This document shows positions 1-8,560 of a stretch of 33,299 bases of DNA, piece after piece. The stretch is from Caldifarciminota bacterium (lineage in GTDB: Bacteria; Hydrothermota; Tepidihabitantia; SM23-42), in assembly GCA_023128195.1 (NCBI GenBank), contig JAGMEL010000148.1, positions 1 through 33,299 of the forward strand, read 5' to 3'. The notes under the pieces are model-generated. The model saw only the letters and a list, made by a program, of their open reading frames with translations, was not told where the DNA came from and made no database searches. Every line of letters begins with the position of its first letter. Positions within the stretch are counted from its first letter, which is position 1. A program made the translations under genes and the position numbers.

Positions 1-446
1 GTTAAAACAGAGTCAATTTTTTGTATTGTTGACTGACCATGATAATGCCCGTCAACCACAACAATCGGTGCTAAAGCGCAGGCACCTAGGCAATTTACAG
101 TCTCTAAAGTGAATTGGTTATCCTTGGTTGTGCAGCCAGGAAGAATCCCTAATTTGTCTTGAACACGGTCAAGAATTATTGGTGCGCCGCGTACATGGCA
201 GGCTGTTCCGGAGCAAACAGTAACGATGTGTTTACCACGTGGAGTTAAACTAAACGCATGATAGAATGAAGCAACGCCATATACATCAATTAATGGAACA
301 CACAATTTTTCAGAAACCAATTTTATGGAATCGGGTGGCAACCAGTTGTATTTTGCTTGAATATCAGTTAAAACAGCAAGTAATTCCGATTTTTTTGCCT
401 GATACCTTTTTATAATCTTAGAAACTTCTTTTGGGATAAATTTCAT
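1..446 (-). CDS. nuoE: NADH-quinone oxidoreductase NuoE-type subunit (3' end cut by window)
   Basis: Thioredoxin-like [2Fe-2S] subunit of the NADH-oxidising module of complex I or of NAD-linked/bifurcating hydrogenases; it passes electrons from the NuoF-type flavin subunit. I translated it by hand: 148 complete codons are visible. The N-terminus is the usual helical part (with YNWLPPDSI near residues 33-41). The four cluster cysteines are C78, C83, C119 and C123, in the family spacing C-x4-C ... C-x3-C. The usual family length is about 150-180 aa, so little is missing. The start ATG at 446 has an AAAGGAG-type ribosome site just upstream and a promoter at 469-496. Whether the complex is respiratory or a HoxE/HydC-type hydrogenase cannot be told without the next genes, which lie beyond position 1. 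Confidence 0.9.
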   Translation of the reverse strand, partial: MKFIPKEVSKIIKRYQAKKSELLAVLTDIQAKYNWLPPDSIKLVSEKLCVPLIDVYGVASFYHAFSLTPRGKHIVTVCSGTACHVRGAPIILDRVQDKLGILPGCTTKDNQFTLETVNCLGACALAPIVVVDGHYHGQSTIQKIDSVL

Positions 447-468
447 CTAGCTCCTTTCTTCGTGAATT

Positions 469-496
469 ATTATATATATTTTTAAGATGGAGTCAA
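469..496 (-). promoter_or_regulatory. Promoter of the nuoE-type gene
   Basis: Read on the minus strand: TTGACT (491-496), 16 bp, TATAAT (469-474). The expected transcript start is near 462, giving a short leader of about 16 nt that contains the AAAGGAG ribosome site. Confidence 0.65.
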
Positions 497-515
497 CATT
501 AAAATTGAATTTCGC

Positions 516-536
516 ACTATTGCAAAATGCAATAGT
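516..536. promoter_or_regulatory. Palindrome upstream of nuoE, candidate operator
   Basis: Perfect 9-bp inverted repeat ACTATTGCA-AAA-TGCAATAGT, ending 20 bp upstream of the nuoE -35 box, a typical activator position. The core TTGCAAAATGC recurs upstream of gdhA (inside 2016-2050). Between this site and the gdhA terminator lies a second small hairpin (about 551-570, CCCTGC/GCAGGG). Confidence 0.45.
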
Positions 537-592
537 TAACCCCGCAAGAACCCCTGCTTGAAGGGCAGGGCATTCCAACGGGGAAATAAGAA

Positions 593-622
593 AAAGGGCT
601 GGGTTATGTAACCCAGCCCTTT
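593..622 (-). terminator. Rho-independent terminator of gdhA
   Basis: Perfect 14-bp stem AAAGGGCTGGGTTA / TAACCCAGCCCTTT with a 2-nt loop, starting 24 nt past the gdhA stop codon. On the minus strand it is followed by a T-rich run (TTCTTATTT). The GGGCTGGG/CCCAGCCC core recurs in the palindrome at 9443-9467. Confidence 0.8.
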
Positions 623-645
623 GTTTGTAGTACGTAGTTAGTTAT

Positions 646-1929
646 CTAATTCCTTCCGATTTTCCCGAATAGTCTTACAGAGTCGGCTACTCGCTGAACA
701 GCAAGTATGTATGCAGCGTTACGTGTATCTGTTTTATTTTTATCTACGATACTGACAACATCCCAAAAAGATTTTTGCATCATTTTCCAACATCTATTTT
801 TGACTTCTTCTTCTTCGTAGAAAATCCTTTGAACATCTTGTACCCATTCAAGATAAGACACTGTCACACCACCGGCATTGGCAAGGATATCCGGTATTAT
901 AAAGACGTCTTTATCAACCAGTATTTCATCGGCTTCAGTTGTTGTTGGACCATTGGCTCCTTCACAAATTATTTTGGCTTTTATTTTATGGGCATTACTC
1001 TTGTTTATCATGCCTTCCATTGCACAGGGCAGCAAAATATCGCACTTGAGCTCAATCAATTCGTTGTTAGTGATAGAATCATATTTTTTAAATCCTTTAA
1101 CAGTCTTCGTTTTGCAAACATATTTATCGAGCTCTGGTATTTTGATGCCATTTTTATTGAATATGCCACCGTAGATATCAGTTATGCACACTATTTTACA
1201 ACCATAATCATAAAGTAATTTAGCAATTGAAGAACCAACATTACCATATCCGATAATTGCGACTCTTTTTCCTTCGAGCGGATATTCAAGATGCTTTGAT
1301 GTTTCAAGTAGGGTATAGTACATGCCGAGTCCAGTTGCTCCTGCTCTGCCTTTTGAACCACCAATACATAGTGGTTTACCAGTAACGACTGCTGGTTCAA
1401 AATGCCCTACATGCCGACTGTATGCATCACATATCCATGCCATTGTTTGAGCATTGGTATTTATGTCAGGTGCTGGAATGTCCTTTTGTGGTCCAATAAT
1501 GTCTTTAATCGCATAGGTGTATTCTTTAGTAAGTTTTTCAAGTTCACTCTCAGACATATTTGGAGGATTACAGATTACTGCACCCTTGGCACCACCAAGA
1601 GGTAGATCTAAAACTGCAGTTTTCCACGTCATCCAGGCTGCCAGAGCCTTACATTCACTTAGTGATGCATCCGGACTATATCGTATGCCTCCTTTTCCAG
1701 GTCCTCTTAATGTAGAATGTTGCACCCGATACCCCGTATATGTTTCGACCTTACCATTGTCTCTTGTAATTGTCATATGAACAGTAAGTTCCTTTTCTGG
1801 ATATTTTAGACGATTATAAATCCATGGTTCTAAGTCGAGCATATTTGCAGCCCTTTCATATTGAAGTGTTGCTTCAATAAAAGGATCGTATTTTTTTTCT
1901 CTAATTTTGCGGTCATTGATTTTCACCAT
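646..1929 (-). CDS. gdhA: Glutamate dehydrogenase (Glu/Leu/Phe/Val dehydrogenase family)
   Basis: Interconverts glutamate and 2-oxoglutarate plus ammonia in the cytoplasm. At 427 aa it has the normal length of the roughly 420-aa hexameric class. Substrate-domain motifs are present in order: GPGKGGIRYSP (about 76-86, with K79), the catalytic GGAKGA (K115), and PAPDINTNAQTMAW. The Rossmann domain has GYGNVGSS, followed by the conserved CEGANGPTT and PDILANAGGV stretches near the C-terminus. The start is supported by GGAGG seven nt upstream. It is a single-gene unit: a terminator follows (593-622), and three inverted repeats lie in the 145-bp gap to the upstream regulator gene. Coenzyme preference cannot be settled by eye; the family members closest in style are NAD-linked. 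Confidence 0.95.
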   Translation of the reverse strand: MVKINDRKIREKKYDPFIEATLQYERAANMLDLEPWIYNRLKYPEKELTVHMTITRDNGKVETYTGYRVQHSTLRGPGKGGIRYSPDASLSECKALAAWMTWKTAVLDLPLGGAKGAVICNPPNMSESELEKLTKEYTYAIKDIIGPQKDIPAPDINTNAQTMAWICDAYSRHVGHFEPAVVTGKPLCIGGSKGRAGATGLGMYYTLLETSKHLEYPLEGKRVAIIGYGNVGSSIAKLLYDYGCKIVCITDIYGGIFNKNGIKIPELDKYVCKTKTVKGFKKYDSITNNELIELKCDILLPCAMEGMINKSNAHKIKAKIICEGANGPTTTEADEILVDKDVFIIPDILANAGGVTVSYLEWVQDVQRIFYEEEEVKNRCWKMMQKSFWDVVSIVDKNKTDTRNAAYILAVQRVADSVRLFGKIGRN

Positions 1930-2015
1930 TTTAAACCTCCATTTACTGAATTAAATGGCAATATTTGTGCCATAATTATCTCTTGAAATTTCGAGGATTT
2001 TAATTTACAAGTATA

Positions 2016-2050
2016 GCATTTTGCAATAATCTATATCAAAATGCTATGGT
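2016..2050. promoter_or_regulatory. Long inverted repeat upstream of gdhA
   Basis: Perfect 11-bp arms ATAGCATTTTG / CAAAATGCTAT separated by 13 bp, between the NtrC-family gene stop (2075) and gdhA (start 1929). No T-run follows on the minus strand, so an operator is likelier than a terminator. The inner sequence holds TTGCAAAATGC, shared with the nuoE upstream palindrome. Two weaker palindromes lie nearer the gene: TGGCA-N7-TGCCA (about 1953-1970) and CTTGAAATTTCGAG (about 1981-1996). Confidence 0.45.
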
Positions 2051-2074
2051 GATTGATGGAAACCTTATTTTAAT

Positions 2075-3439
2075 CTATTTTATTGACTTTAATTTTCTGA
2101 ATAACGATGTGAGGTGTATTCCAAGTATTTTTGCTGCCTTAGATTTATTACCTCCGGTAAATTTTAAAACTTCTTTAATATATTTTTTTTCTAATTCATA
2201 CAGGCTTATAAATTCTATTTTTTCAACAGTTTCTTTTAATACAGGAATTTTGATTTCTGTTTTTTGTGATTTTATTTCTAAAGGCAGATGTTCAAGTAAG
2301 ATTTCTTCTGATTGGTTTAATGCCATTATTCTTTCAATAACATTTTTTAATTCACGAACATTACCGGGCCAATCATATACCAACAATACTTTGGCTGCAT
2401 CTTCAGATATTCCTTTGAAGGATCTGTGCAATTCATGGTTAAAATCCTGAATAAAAGTGAGGGCAAGAGGTATTATGTCTTCTTTTCTTTCTCTTAAAAG
2501 AGGAATTGTTATGGGTACAACATTCAGCCTGTAGAATAAGTCTTCTCTAAAATTCCCCTTTTCTATTTCTTTTTTTAGGTCTTTATTGGTTGCAGTAATG
2601 ATTCTGACATCAATTTTTATTTGATTTGTACTTCCCAGTCTTACAAAGGATTGTTCTTCTAAAACCTTGAGGATCTTAGCCTGAAGGGATAATGGCATAT
2701 CAGCGATTTCATCTAAAAAAACGGTTCCGTGGTCAGCTTTTTCAAAAAGACCAATTTTCCGACGTCGGGCATCAGTAAATGCACCAGGTTCATAACCAAA
2801 GAGTTCACTTTCTAAAAGGTTCTCAGGTATTGCCGCACAGTTAATTTCGATAAACTGTTCATCGACCCTGGGACTATTATAATGGATTGCTCGAGCAAGA
2901 ATTCCTTTACCAACGCCACTTTCTCCCATAATTAAAACTGTAGTCTTTTCCAAATGTGCAACTTTATGAGCAGTTTTTAGTGCATCAATCATCTTTTTAT
3001 TCTTTGCAGCAATCTTATCAAAATAGTATTTTTCCCTTTCTGTTTCAACTGTCTCTATAATTCTTATTTTTAAAGACTGAAGCTCAAGGGCGCGTGCCAC
3101 ACTTGTCTTTAAATCACTGATTTTAAATGGCTTGAGTAAATAATCATATGCCCCTAATTTCATTGATTCAATTGCCTTTTCAATTATTTCATACGCAGTT
3201 ATCATTATAACCACAGTATTCGCATCTGCTTCTTTTATCTGTTTAAGGACCTCTATGCCATCAATACCCGGAAGCATTAAATCGACAAGCACCAGATTAG
3301 GCCGATGTTTTTTAAAAACCTCTATACCAGTTTCACCTGAATCAGCAAGTAGTATTTCATACCCAACTTTTTCAAGTACCCTTTTTAGATTATTTAAGGT
3401 TAATACTTCATCATCGATAATTAGAATAGACGCAGCCAT
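2075..3439 (-). CDS. NtrC-family sigma-54-dependent response regulator
   Basis: 454-aa transcription activator with the standard three domains. The receiver (1-120) has the acidic pocket D9/D10, phospho-acceptor D53 and K103. The AAA+ sigma-54 interaction domain (about 145-370) has Walker A GESGVGKG (172-179) and the sigma-54 loop GAFTDA (219-224). The C-terminus (about 410-454) is a Fis-type helix-turn-helix (GGNKSKAAKILGIHLTSLFRKL). Its start ATG overlaps the stop of the histidine kinase gene by one base (TAATG), so the two are translationally coupled partners. Targets are unknown. No clear -24/-12 GG-GC promoter was recognised near the neighbouring genes. Confidence 0.95.
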   Translation of the reverse strand: MAASILIIDDEVLTLNNLKRVLEKVGYEILLADSGETGIEVFKKHRPNLVLVDLMLPGIDGIEVLKQIKEADANTVVIMITAYEIIEKAIESMKLGAYDYLLKPFKISDLKTSVARALELQSLKIRIIETVETEREKYYFDKIAAKNKKMIDALKTAHKVAHLEKTTVLIMGESGVGKGILARAIHYNSPRVDEQFIEINCAAIPENLLESELFGYEPGAFTDARRRKIGLFEKADHGTVFLDEIADMPLSLQAKILKVLEEQSFVRLGSTNQIKIDVRIITATNKDLKKEIEKGNFREDLFYRLNVVPITIPLLRERKEDIIPLALTFIQDFNHELHRSFKGISEDAAKVLLVYDWPGNVRELKNVIERIMALNQSEEILLEHLPLEIKSQKTEIKIPVLKETVEKIEFISLYELEKKYIKEVLKFTGGNKSKAAKILGIHLTSLFRKLKSIK

Positions 3440-5649
3440 TATTCAATAACCTCAGATTGAATTTTATTCTTTTGTCTGATTGGCAATAGTATTATCACCT
3501 CAGTACCTTTATTGATTTCGCTTCGTATATTGATCTCACCATAATGGTTTTTCACATAGCTGTAACTAATACTAAGCCCAAGTCCAGTTCCTTCGCCCTT
3601 TTTCGTTGTGAAGAAGGGATCAAAGACCCTTTTTATATCACTTTTAGATATGCCTACGCCTGTGTCAGTAATTCGTATTTCTATTAATTCTTCGAATTTC
3701 ACTTTGTTTGTTTTTATTGTAAGGGTTCCGCCATCAGGCATTGCCTGAGCAGCATTAATAAAGATATTAATAAGAACCTGCCTTATCTGATTGATATCTG
3801 CAGTAACCTGGGGGACGGTATCAGACAGGGTTTTATCGATTTTGATTTTTCTGAAAAGTGGTTGATGCTGCAAAAATGAAAGTGTTTCTGATATTAATTT
3901 GTTCAGGCTTATTTTTGTAAATTTAGGCGGTGTTGGTCGGGCAAAATTTAGTAATCCTCTGACTGTTTCTGAAATTCTGTAGGCACTATCAAGTACCTCT
4001 TTTGCCCTGGTTTTCTTTTCCACGTCTTCCTCTTCTTCAAGCAGAAGTTCAATATACGATGTAATTCCTAATAATGGATTATTTATTTCATGAGCAGCGC
4101 CTAATGCTAATTGGCTCAAGGCAGAGAGTTTCTCATAGTCAGCCATCTGGGTACGCATTGTTTCCTGCTCAGTGATGTCGTTTATTAACAGAGTTGCGCC
4201 GGTAATATCATCAATATCCTTTATAGGAAAACCACCAATACTTAAGATGATATTATTATTATTCAGGACCACCGGAATTTTCCTTATTCGAAATGCTTTT
4301 TTCTTTGAAAAGATATTCTCTATCTGATTTTTAATTTCTTTATTTTTGAGAATCTGAAATGACTTATAAAGGTCTGAATTCATTTGGATCTTTTTTTCTT
4401 TTGAGAAGTTTTTGACAAAATCATTGCAATAGGTTATTTTGAAATTTTTATCAATTGCAATGAGTCCACTTGAAATACTATTTATAGTATTTTTGATATA
4501 TTCTTCTGAGATCCGAATTTGTTTACTCAATGATTCACAGTCGCTTAAGCGTTTTCTTAATTCTACATTTATAGTATTGATCGTATTTTTTTTATGATTT
4601 ATGTCGTCAACCGCAGATTTTAAAGTGCTGGTGAGATTTTTGAGAAGATTTGTAACTTGTCTAGAGAAGAAAACCGAAGAAAAAAGCAAAAAACAGCCGA
4701 AGATGAGGAAGATGTAAAACATTACATTTTTCAATCTTGTTACTGGAGCAAGTGCTTCTTCCACGTCCATTTCTGAAACAAGATACCAGTTGAGCTCATC
4801 GAATTTTTTGTACGCGCAGATAACTTTCTCACCGCGGTAGTCACGATGGACCAAGATGCCTCCTTTACCTGAATGTGGGTTCTGGTCTTCTTTATAGTGT
4901 CCATATTCTTTTAGGACTTTACCACCAAGCTTTGAAGGCGATAAAAAAATTCCCTCATGGTCCACAAGAAAAATCTCGCTCGTTTCACCAATACGTAGGT
5001 CTACCATTAAATCATAAAAAGTCTTTAAACAGACTGCAGCAAGAATTACACCGATAATTTTATCTTGCCGATTCTTAAGTGGAGAAGATATTATCATTGC
5101 CGTAGTGTCAAGAACATCGGAATGAAAGATTCCGCTATTGTAGAATTCACCTTTTAACGATTTTTTAAAATAGATACGATCTTGGAAATTTGTTTTTATA
5201 TTATCTGTTGAAAAGATTAGGTTACCATCTGGATTAATAACCGCAATGAAATCAAACCAGGGTTTTTCTATAATAAAGCTTTTGAAAAAAGTGAGCTTGG
5301 TATTTATCTGTTCTAAAGTAGTAATATCTAATTTGGCAATTGATAATAAATCTATTTTCCTTTCATCAAGAAAAGATTTAATCGCCTGGGCATTTACATC
5401 AACTGAATAATTTAGTCCTTGTTTTACCTGGTTCTCAAAATGTTTGGTTATTTCAAAGTTGATAACATAGAAAAGAATAATAAATGGTAATAAAAAGAGA
5501 ATCAGGGTAATAATAGTATTTTTTAGCCACAGGCCTTTATAATAATCACGACGCAATTGATTACTGCAGCGTATGCAATGCGTGGCTTCTTTTTTATTTT
5601 CGTGCCCACATTTTTCACATATGATAATATCAGAAAGTTTTTCAGTCAT
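3439..5649 (-). CDS. Membrane sensor histidine kinase with N-terminal zinc ribbon, Cache and PAS domains
   Basis: 736-aa sensor, cognate to the coupled NtrC-family regulator. Order of parts: a short cytosolic zinc ribbon with C11, C14, C25 and C28 (CxxC-x10-CxxC); TM1 (about 41-63); an extracytoplasmic double-Cache-like sensor (about 65-300); TM2 (about 305-328); a coiled linker; PAS (about 385-495); HisKA with H520 in GAAHEINNPL; and HATPase (about 610-730) with the N box, DTGVGIS, and GEGTGLGLS. The zinc ribbon ahead of TM1 is the unusual part. No Shine-Dalgarno site precedes the start. The gene lies 18 nt after pepA, so it is probably co-transcribed from the pepA promoter. The ligand is unknown; Cache domains usually bind small metabolites such as amino acids or carboxylates. 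Confidence 0.93.
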   Translation of the reverse strand: MTEKLSDIIICEKCGHENKKEATHCIRCSNQLRRDYYKGLWLKNTIITLILFLLPFIILFYVINFEITKHFENQVKQGLNYSVDVNAQAIKSFLDERKIDLLSIAKLDITTLEQINTKLTFFKSFIIEKPWFDFIAVINPDGNLIFSTDNIKTNFQDRIYFKKSLKGEFYNSGIFHSDVLDTTAMIISSPLKNRQDKIIGVILAAVCLKTFYDLMVDLRIGETSEIFLVDHEGIFLSPSKLGGKVLKEYGHYKEDQNPHSGKGGILVHRDYRGEKVICAYKKFDELNWYLVSEMDVEEALAPVTRLKNVMFYIFLIFGCFLLFSSVFFSRQVTNLLKNLTSTLKSAVDDINHKKNTINTINVELRKRLSDCESLSKQIRISEEYIKNTINSISSGLIAIDKNFKITYCNDFVKNFSKEKKIQMNSDLYKSFQILKNKEIKNQIENIFSKKKAFRIRKIPVVLNNNNIILSIGGFPIKDIDDITGATLLINDITEQETMRTQMADYEKLSALSQLALGAAHEINNPLLGITSYIELLLEEEEDVEKKTRAKEVLDSAYRISETVRGLLNFARPTPPKFTKISLNKLISETLSFLQHQPLFRKIKIDKTLSDTVPQVTADINQIRQVLINIFINAAQAMPDGGTLTIKTNKVKFEELIEIRITDTGVGISKSDIKRVFDPFFTTKKGEGTGLGLSISYSYVKNHYGEINIRSEINKGTEVIILLPIRQKNKIQSEVIE

Positions 5650-5667
5650 TCGTTATTGTATTTTAAA

Positions 5668-7176
5668 TCAAAAAGACTTTTTGTCAAGCCTCCATAAGAA
5701 TTCAAACAAGGTTCTAACACTGAATCCTGTGCCGCCTTTGGGTGTGTAAAAACTCTCTTTTTCAGCTATCTCTTTGCCGGCAATATCAATGTGAAGCCAT
5801 TTTGAGTTATTTACGAATGATTGTAAGAATAACCCGGCAGTAATTGCTGATGCTTTTCTTCCACCGGAGTTTTTTATATCTGCAACATCGCTTTTTATCT
5901 GCTCTTTATATTCTTCAAATAGAGGCAATTGCCAGAATTTTTCACCTGTCTCTTTTGATACACTTAATAGATTATCAATAAGTTTTTGGTTATTACCCAT
6001 AACCGCTCCTGCAATATCCCCGAGTGCAATAATACAACCGCCGGTTAAGGTCGCTATATCAATGATTATTTTGGCTTTCTTTTTTTCTGCATAACAGATT
6101 GCATCTGCTAAGGTCATCCTTCCTTCGGCATCAGTCGAGATGATTTCAATAGTTTTATTATTCATTGCGCGTACTACATCACCGGGTCTTGATGCCTTTG
6201 CTGACGGCATGTTTTCTACTGCTGGAATAATGGTCATTAAATTCAGTTTGGTTTTTGCCTTTGCCAATGCCAGGGTCGTACCTATTACAGCAGCACCTCC
6301 AGACATATCGCCTTTCATAAGACCCATATTTGCAGGGGGCTTTAATGATATTCCTCCAGTATCGAATGTGACTGTTTTCCCAATCAAACATACCAATGGT
6401 TTTTTCGAATTCTTGATCCTTAAGATAATAAATTTCGGCTCATTATCACTACCCTGGGCAACTGATATTAATGCACCCATTTTCAACTTTTTAATGTCTG
6501 TTTTATTCAAACATTGGTATTCAATTATTTTTTCCAATCCTGCATTTTTAATGATTGCTTTAATCCCTTGATCCAATTTTTTTGGAGTTAGATTATTAGA
6601 AGGTTCATTTATTAAATCCCGGGCAATATTCTGAGACTCGGCAAGGATTTTTCCTGATTCAATGCCTTTTTGTAGTACTTTTATTTTTGACTTGTCACTT
6701 TCGACAATATATAACTCTTTGATTCCGTTCTCTTCCGGTTTTTTATACTTCTTAAATTCATAGAGCGCAAGTAATGTTCCTTCAATTAATGCCTGCGCTG
6801 CTGCTCCAGGTTCAAGACCTCCGATTCCTGCGCCATGAACAACTGTGCCGACTTTTTTTGACTTTGTTTTTTTCGCCTGTTTTGCTGCAGCACCAGAAGC
6901 CTTTCTTATTTGTTCTAAGCCAAATTCACTTGATTTGCCGAGTCCCACAATCAAGACTTTATCAGGTTTTATTTTCCCAAAGGTATGTAATACTACGCAT
7001 TCTCCGAGCTTACCAGTAATCTCTTTGTTCTTTATAAGTTTTGTGACCATACCATCAAGTGCCTTATTCACAGCATTGGTTGCTCCGCCCGGTGATTTTA
7101 TTCCCTCGAATAAATTTACAATAATAATATCTCCATGAAAATTTATTATTGATTGGTTTAATATATTTATCTTCAT
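5668..7176 (-). CDS. pepA: Cytosol (leucyl) aminopeptidase, M17 family
   Basis: Two-metal aminopeptidase that removes N-terminal residues from peptides in the cytoplasm. 502 aa, normal for the family. The N-terminal macro-like domain is followed by the catalytic domain with GKTVTFDTGGISLKP (family usually VGKGxTFDSGG), the metal-binding DMSGGAAV, and STDAEGRMTLAD (family signature NTDAEGRLxLAD, here with Ser for Asn). The metal- and substrate-binding Lys, Asp and Glu of these motifs are present. It is the first gene of an operon with the histidine kinase and regulator. The promoter -10 box ends only 6 nt from the ATG and there is no ribosome site, so the mRNA is probably leaderless. Some M17 proteins (PepA, CarP) also act as DNA-binding regulators; nothing here shows that. 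Confidence 0.93.
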   Translation of the reverse strand: MKINILNQSIINFHGDIIIVNLFEGIKSPGGATNAVNKALDGMVTKLIKNKEITGKLGECVVLHTFGKIKPDKVLIVGLGKSSEFGLEQIRKASGAAAKQAKKTKSKKVGTVVHGAGIGGLEPGAAAQALIEGTLLALYEFKKYKKPEENGIKELYIVESDKSKIKVLQKGIESGKILAESQNIARDLINEPSNNLTPKKLDQGIKAIIKNAGLEKIIEYQCLNKTDIKKLKMGALISVAQGSDNEPKFIILRIKNSKKPLVCLIGKTVTFDTGGISLKPPANMGLMKGDMSGGAAVIGTTLALAKAKTKLNLMTIIPAVENMPSAKASRPGDVVRAMNNKTIEIISTDAEGRMTLADAICYAEKKKAKIIIDIATLTGGCIIALGDIAGAVMGNNQKLIDNLLSVSKETGEKFWQLPLFEEYKEQIKSDVADIKNSGGRKASAITAGLFLQSFVNNSKWLHIDIAGKEIAEKESFYTPKGGTGFSVRTLFEFLWRLDKKSF

Positions 7177-7182
7177 ATAATT

Positions 7183-7210
7183 AGTATATCTTTGATTGGT
7201 TAAAAGTCAA
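7183..7210 (-). promoter_or_regulatory. Leaderless promoter of pepA
   Basis: Minus strand: TTGACT (7205-7210), 16 bp, TATACT (7183-7188), then 6 nt to the ATG (7174-7176). The expected +1 coincides with the start codon region. The 11-mer TATTGACTTTT around the -35 box is repeated in inverted orientation at 7317-7327 in the divergent promoter. Confidence 0.65.
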
Positions 7211-7316
7211 TATCTGTCCCCCTCTCCCTTTGATGGTGCCACACAAACATTTCCCTCCCTCGATGGGAGGCTTTCATACACTATTCCCTCTCCCTTGATG
7301 TCAGGCTTTGCCCTCG
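7211..7316. other. Pyrimidine-rich spacer between divergent promoters
   Basis: No gene. It contains three degenerate copies of a CCCTC(T)CCCTTTGATG-like word (about 7220-7235, 7253-7266 and 7286-7300); the last two are followed by AGGCTTT. This could be eroded interspersed-repeat sequence or a regulator-binding region. Confidence 0.35.
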
Positions 7317-7318
7317 TA

Positions 7319-7346
7319 TTGACTTTTGAAGTCAGATATATATACT
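7319..7346 (+). promoter_or_regulatory. Leaderless promoter of the aminotransferase gene
   Basis: TTGACT (7319-7324), 16 bp, TATACT (7341-7346), then only 5 nt to the ATG at 7352. There is no ribosome site. It is the mirror partner of the pepA promoter. Confidence 0.65.
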
Positions 7347-7351
7347 TTTAA

Positions 7352-8548
7352 ATGGATGAAATAAAATTATCTAAAAGAGCAGAAGATATGCCTTATTCGC
7401 CGATTCGTAAATTGGCTTCTTTTGCTGACGATGCAAAGAAAAAAGGAGTAAAGGTTTTTCATCTTAACATTGGCCAACCAGATATAGAAACACCAAAAGA
7501 GATATTTGAGGCGATTGCAAACTACCGTGAAAAGGTTTTAAAATATGGACCTTCTGGTGGTCTTCTTGACCTCAGGGTGGCAATTGTTGATTATCACAGG
7601 AACTTAGGATTTGATATTAACCTGGACAATGTCTGGATAACGACTGGTGGGAGTGAGGCAATAATCTTTGCAATGATGACAGTGTGTGATCCGGGTGATG
7701 AGATAATAGTTTTTGAACCATTCTACACAAATTATAATGGATTTGCTGTTATGTCGCAAATCAAGCTTGTTCCAATTACAACTGAGGTCGAACAAGGTTT
7801 TCATCTTCCGTCTAAAGAGGCAATAGAAGAAAAAATTACCTCCCGCACCCGGGCAATTCTTATCAATACACCTAATAACCCAACTGGTACAGTATTTACT
7901 GAAGAGGAGATGTTTATAATTCATAATCTCTGTAAAAAACACAATCTGTTTTTGCTTTCAGATGAAGTCTACAGAGAGTTTGTATATGATGGTAAGTTCC
8001 AGATAAGTGCTTTATCACTGCCTGAGATTGAAGACCGGGTGATTATAATGGATTCGATATCAAAAAGATTTTCTGCATGCGGAGCGCGCGTCGGTTTTAT
8101 TATTAACCGTAATAAAAAGATTATGGATCGTATATTAAAATTCAGCCAGGCAAGATTGTGTCCTCCGACCCTGGAACAGGTTGGTGCAATAGCTGCGTAT
8201 AAGAATATTGATAAGTATATTAAACCGATGATTCAAGAATATGAAATGCGTCGGAATGTGCTATTTGAGGGGTTGCAAACTATCCCTGGTGTTTATGGAC
8301 ATAAACCAGAAGGTGCTTTTTATACGGTTTTGAGGTTACCGATTAAAGATGCAGATAAATTCTGCCAGTGGTTATTGACCGATTTTAATTACAAGAAAAA
8401 GACTGTAATGCTTACGCCGGCAAATGGTTTTTATTCTTCACCTGAAAAGGGTATTAATGAAGTGCGTATTGCCTACGTTTTGAAAAAAGACGATTTGCAG
8501 GAAGCGATTGAAATACTAAAGGCTGCTCTTCAATCGTACAAGGATTAA
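7352..8548 (+). CDS. PLP-dependent class I/II aminotransferase (aspartate aminotransferase-like)
   Basis: 398-aa fold-type I aminotransferase, usual length, cytoplasmic; it transfers an amino group between an amino acid and a 2-oxoacid. Motifs: N-terminal YSPIRKL and NIGQPDI, YGPSGG (65-70), the substrate/PLP segment NTPNNPTG (172-179), SDEVY (203-207, whose Asp binds the PLP ring nitrogen), and the Schiff-base lysine K238 in SISKRFSACGARVG. The C-terminal EVRIAYV carries the carboxylate-binding Arg. Substrate is not settled: family relatives use aspartate, aromatic or branched-chain amino acids. The ATG lies 5 nt from the -10 box (leaderless). The lipid acyltransferase gene follows after 12 nt. 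Confidence 0.92.
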   Translation: MDEIKLSKRAEDMPYSPIRKLASFADDAKKKGVKVFHLNIGQPDIETPKEIFEAIANYREKVLKYGPSGGLLDLRVAIVDYHRNLGFDINLDNVWITTGGSEAIIFAMMTVCDPGDEIIVFEPFYTNYNGFAVMSQIKLVPITTEVEQGFHLPSKEAIEEKITSRTRAILINTPNNPTGTVFTEEEMFIIHNLCKKHNLFLLSDEVYREFVYDGKFQISALSLPEIEDRVIIMDSISKRFSACGARVGFIINRNKKIMDRILKFSQARLCPPTLEQVGAIAAYKNIDKYIKPMIQEYEMRRNVLFEGLQTIPGVYGHKPEGAFYTVLRLPIKDADKFCQWLLTDFNYKKKTVMLTPANGFYSSPEKGINEVRIAYVLKKDDLQEAIEILKAALQSYKD

Positions 8549-8560
8549 TATTTCTATTAA

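Noticed and set aside
7211..7316. Three regularly spaced operator sites between pepA and the aminotransferase gene
   Set aside because: The CCCTC...GATG words are 30 and 35 bp apart with gaps and mismatches. They look more like eroded repeat sequence; kept only as a description.
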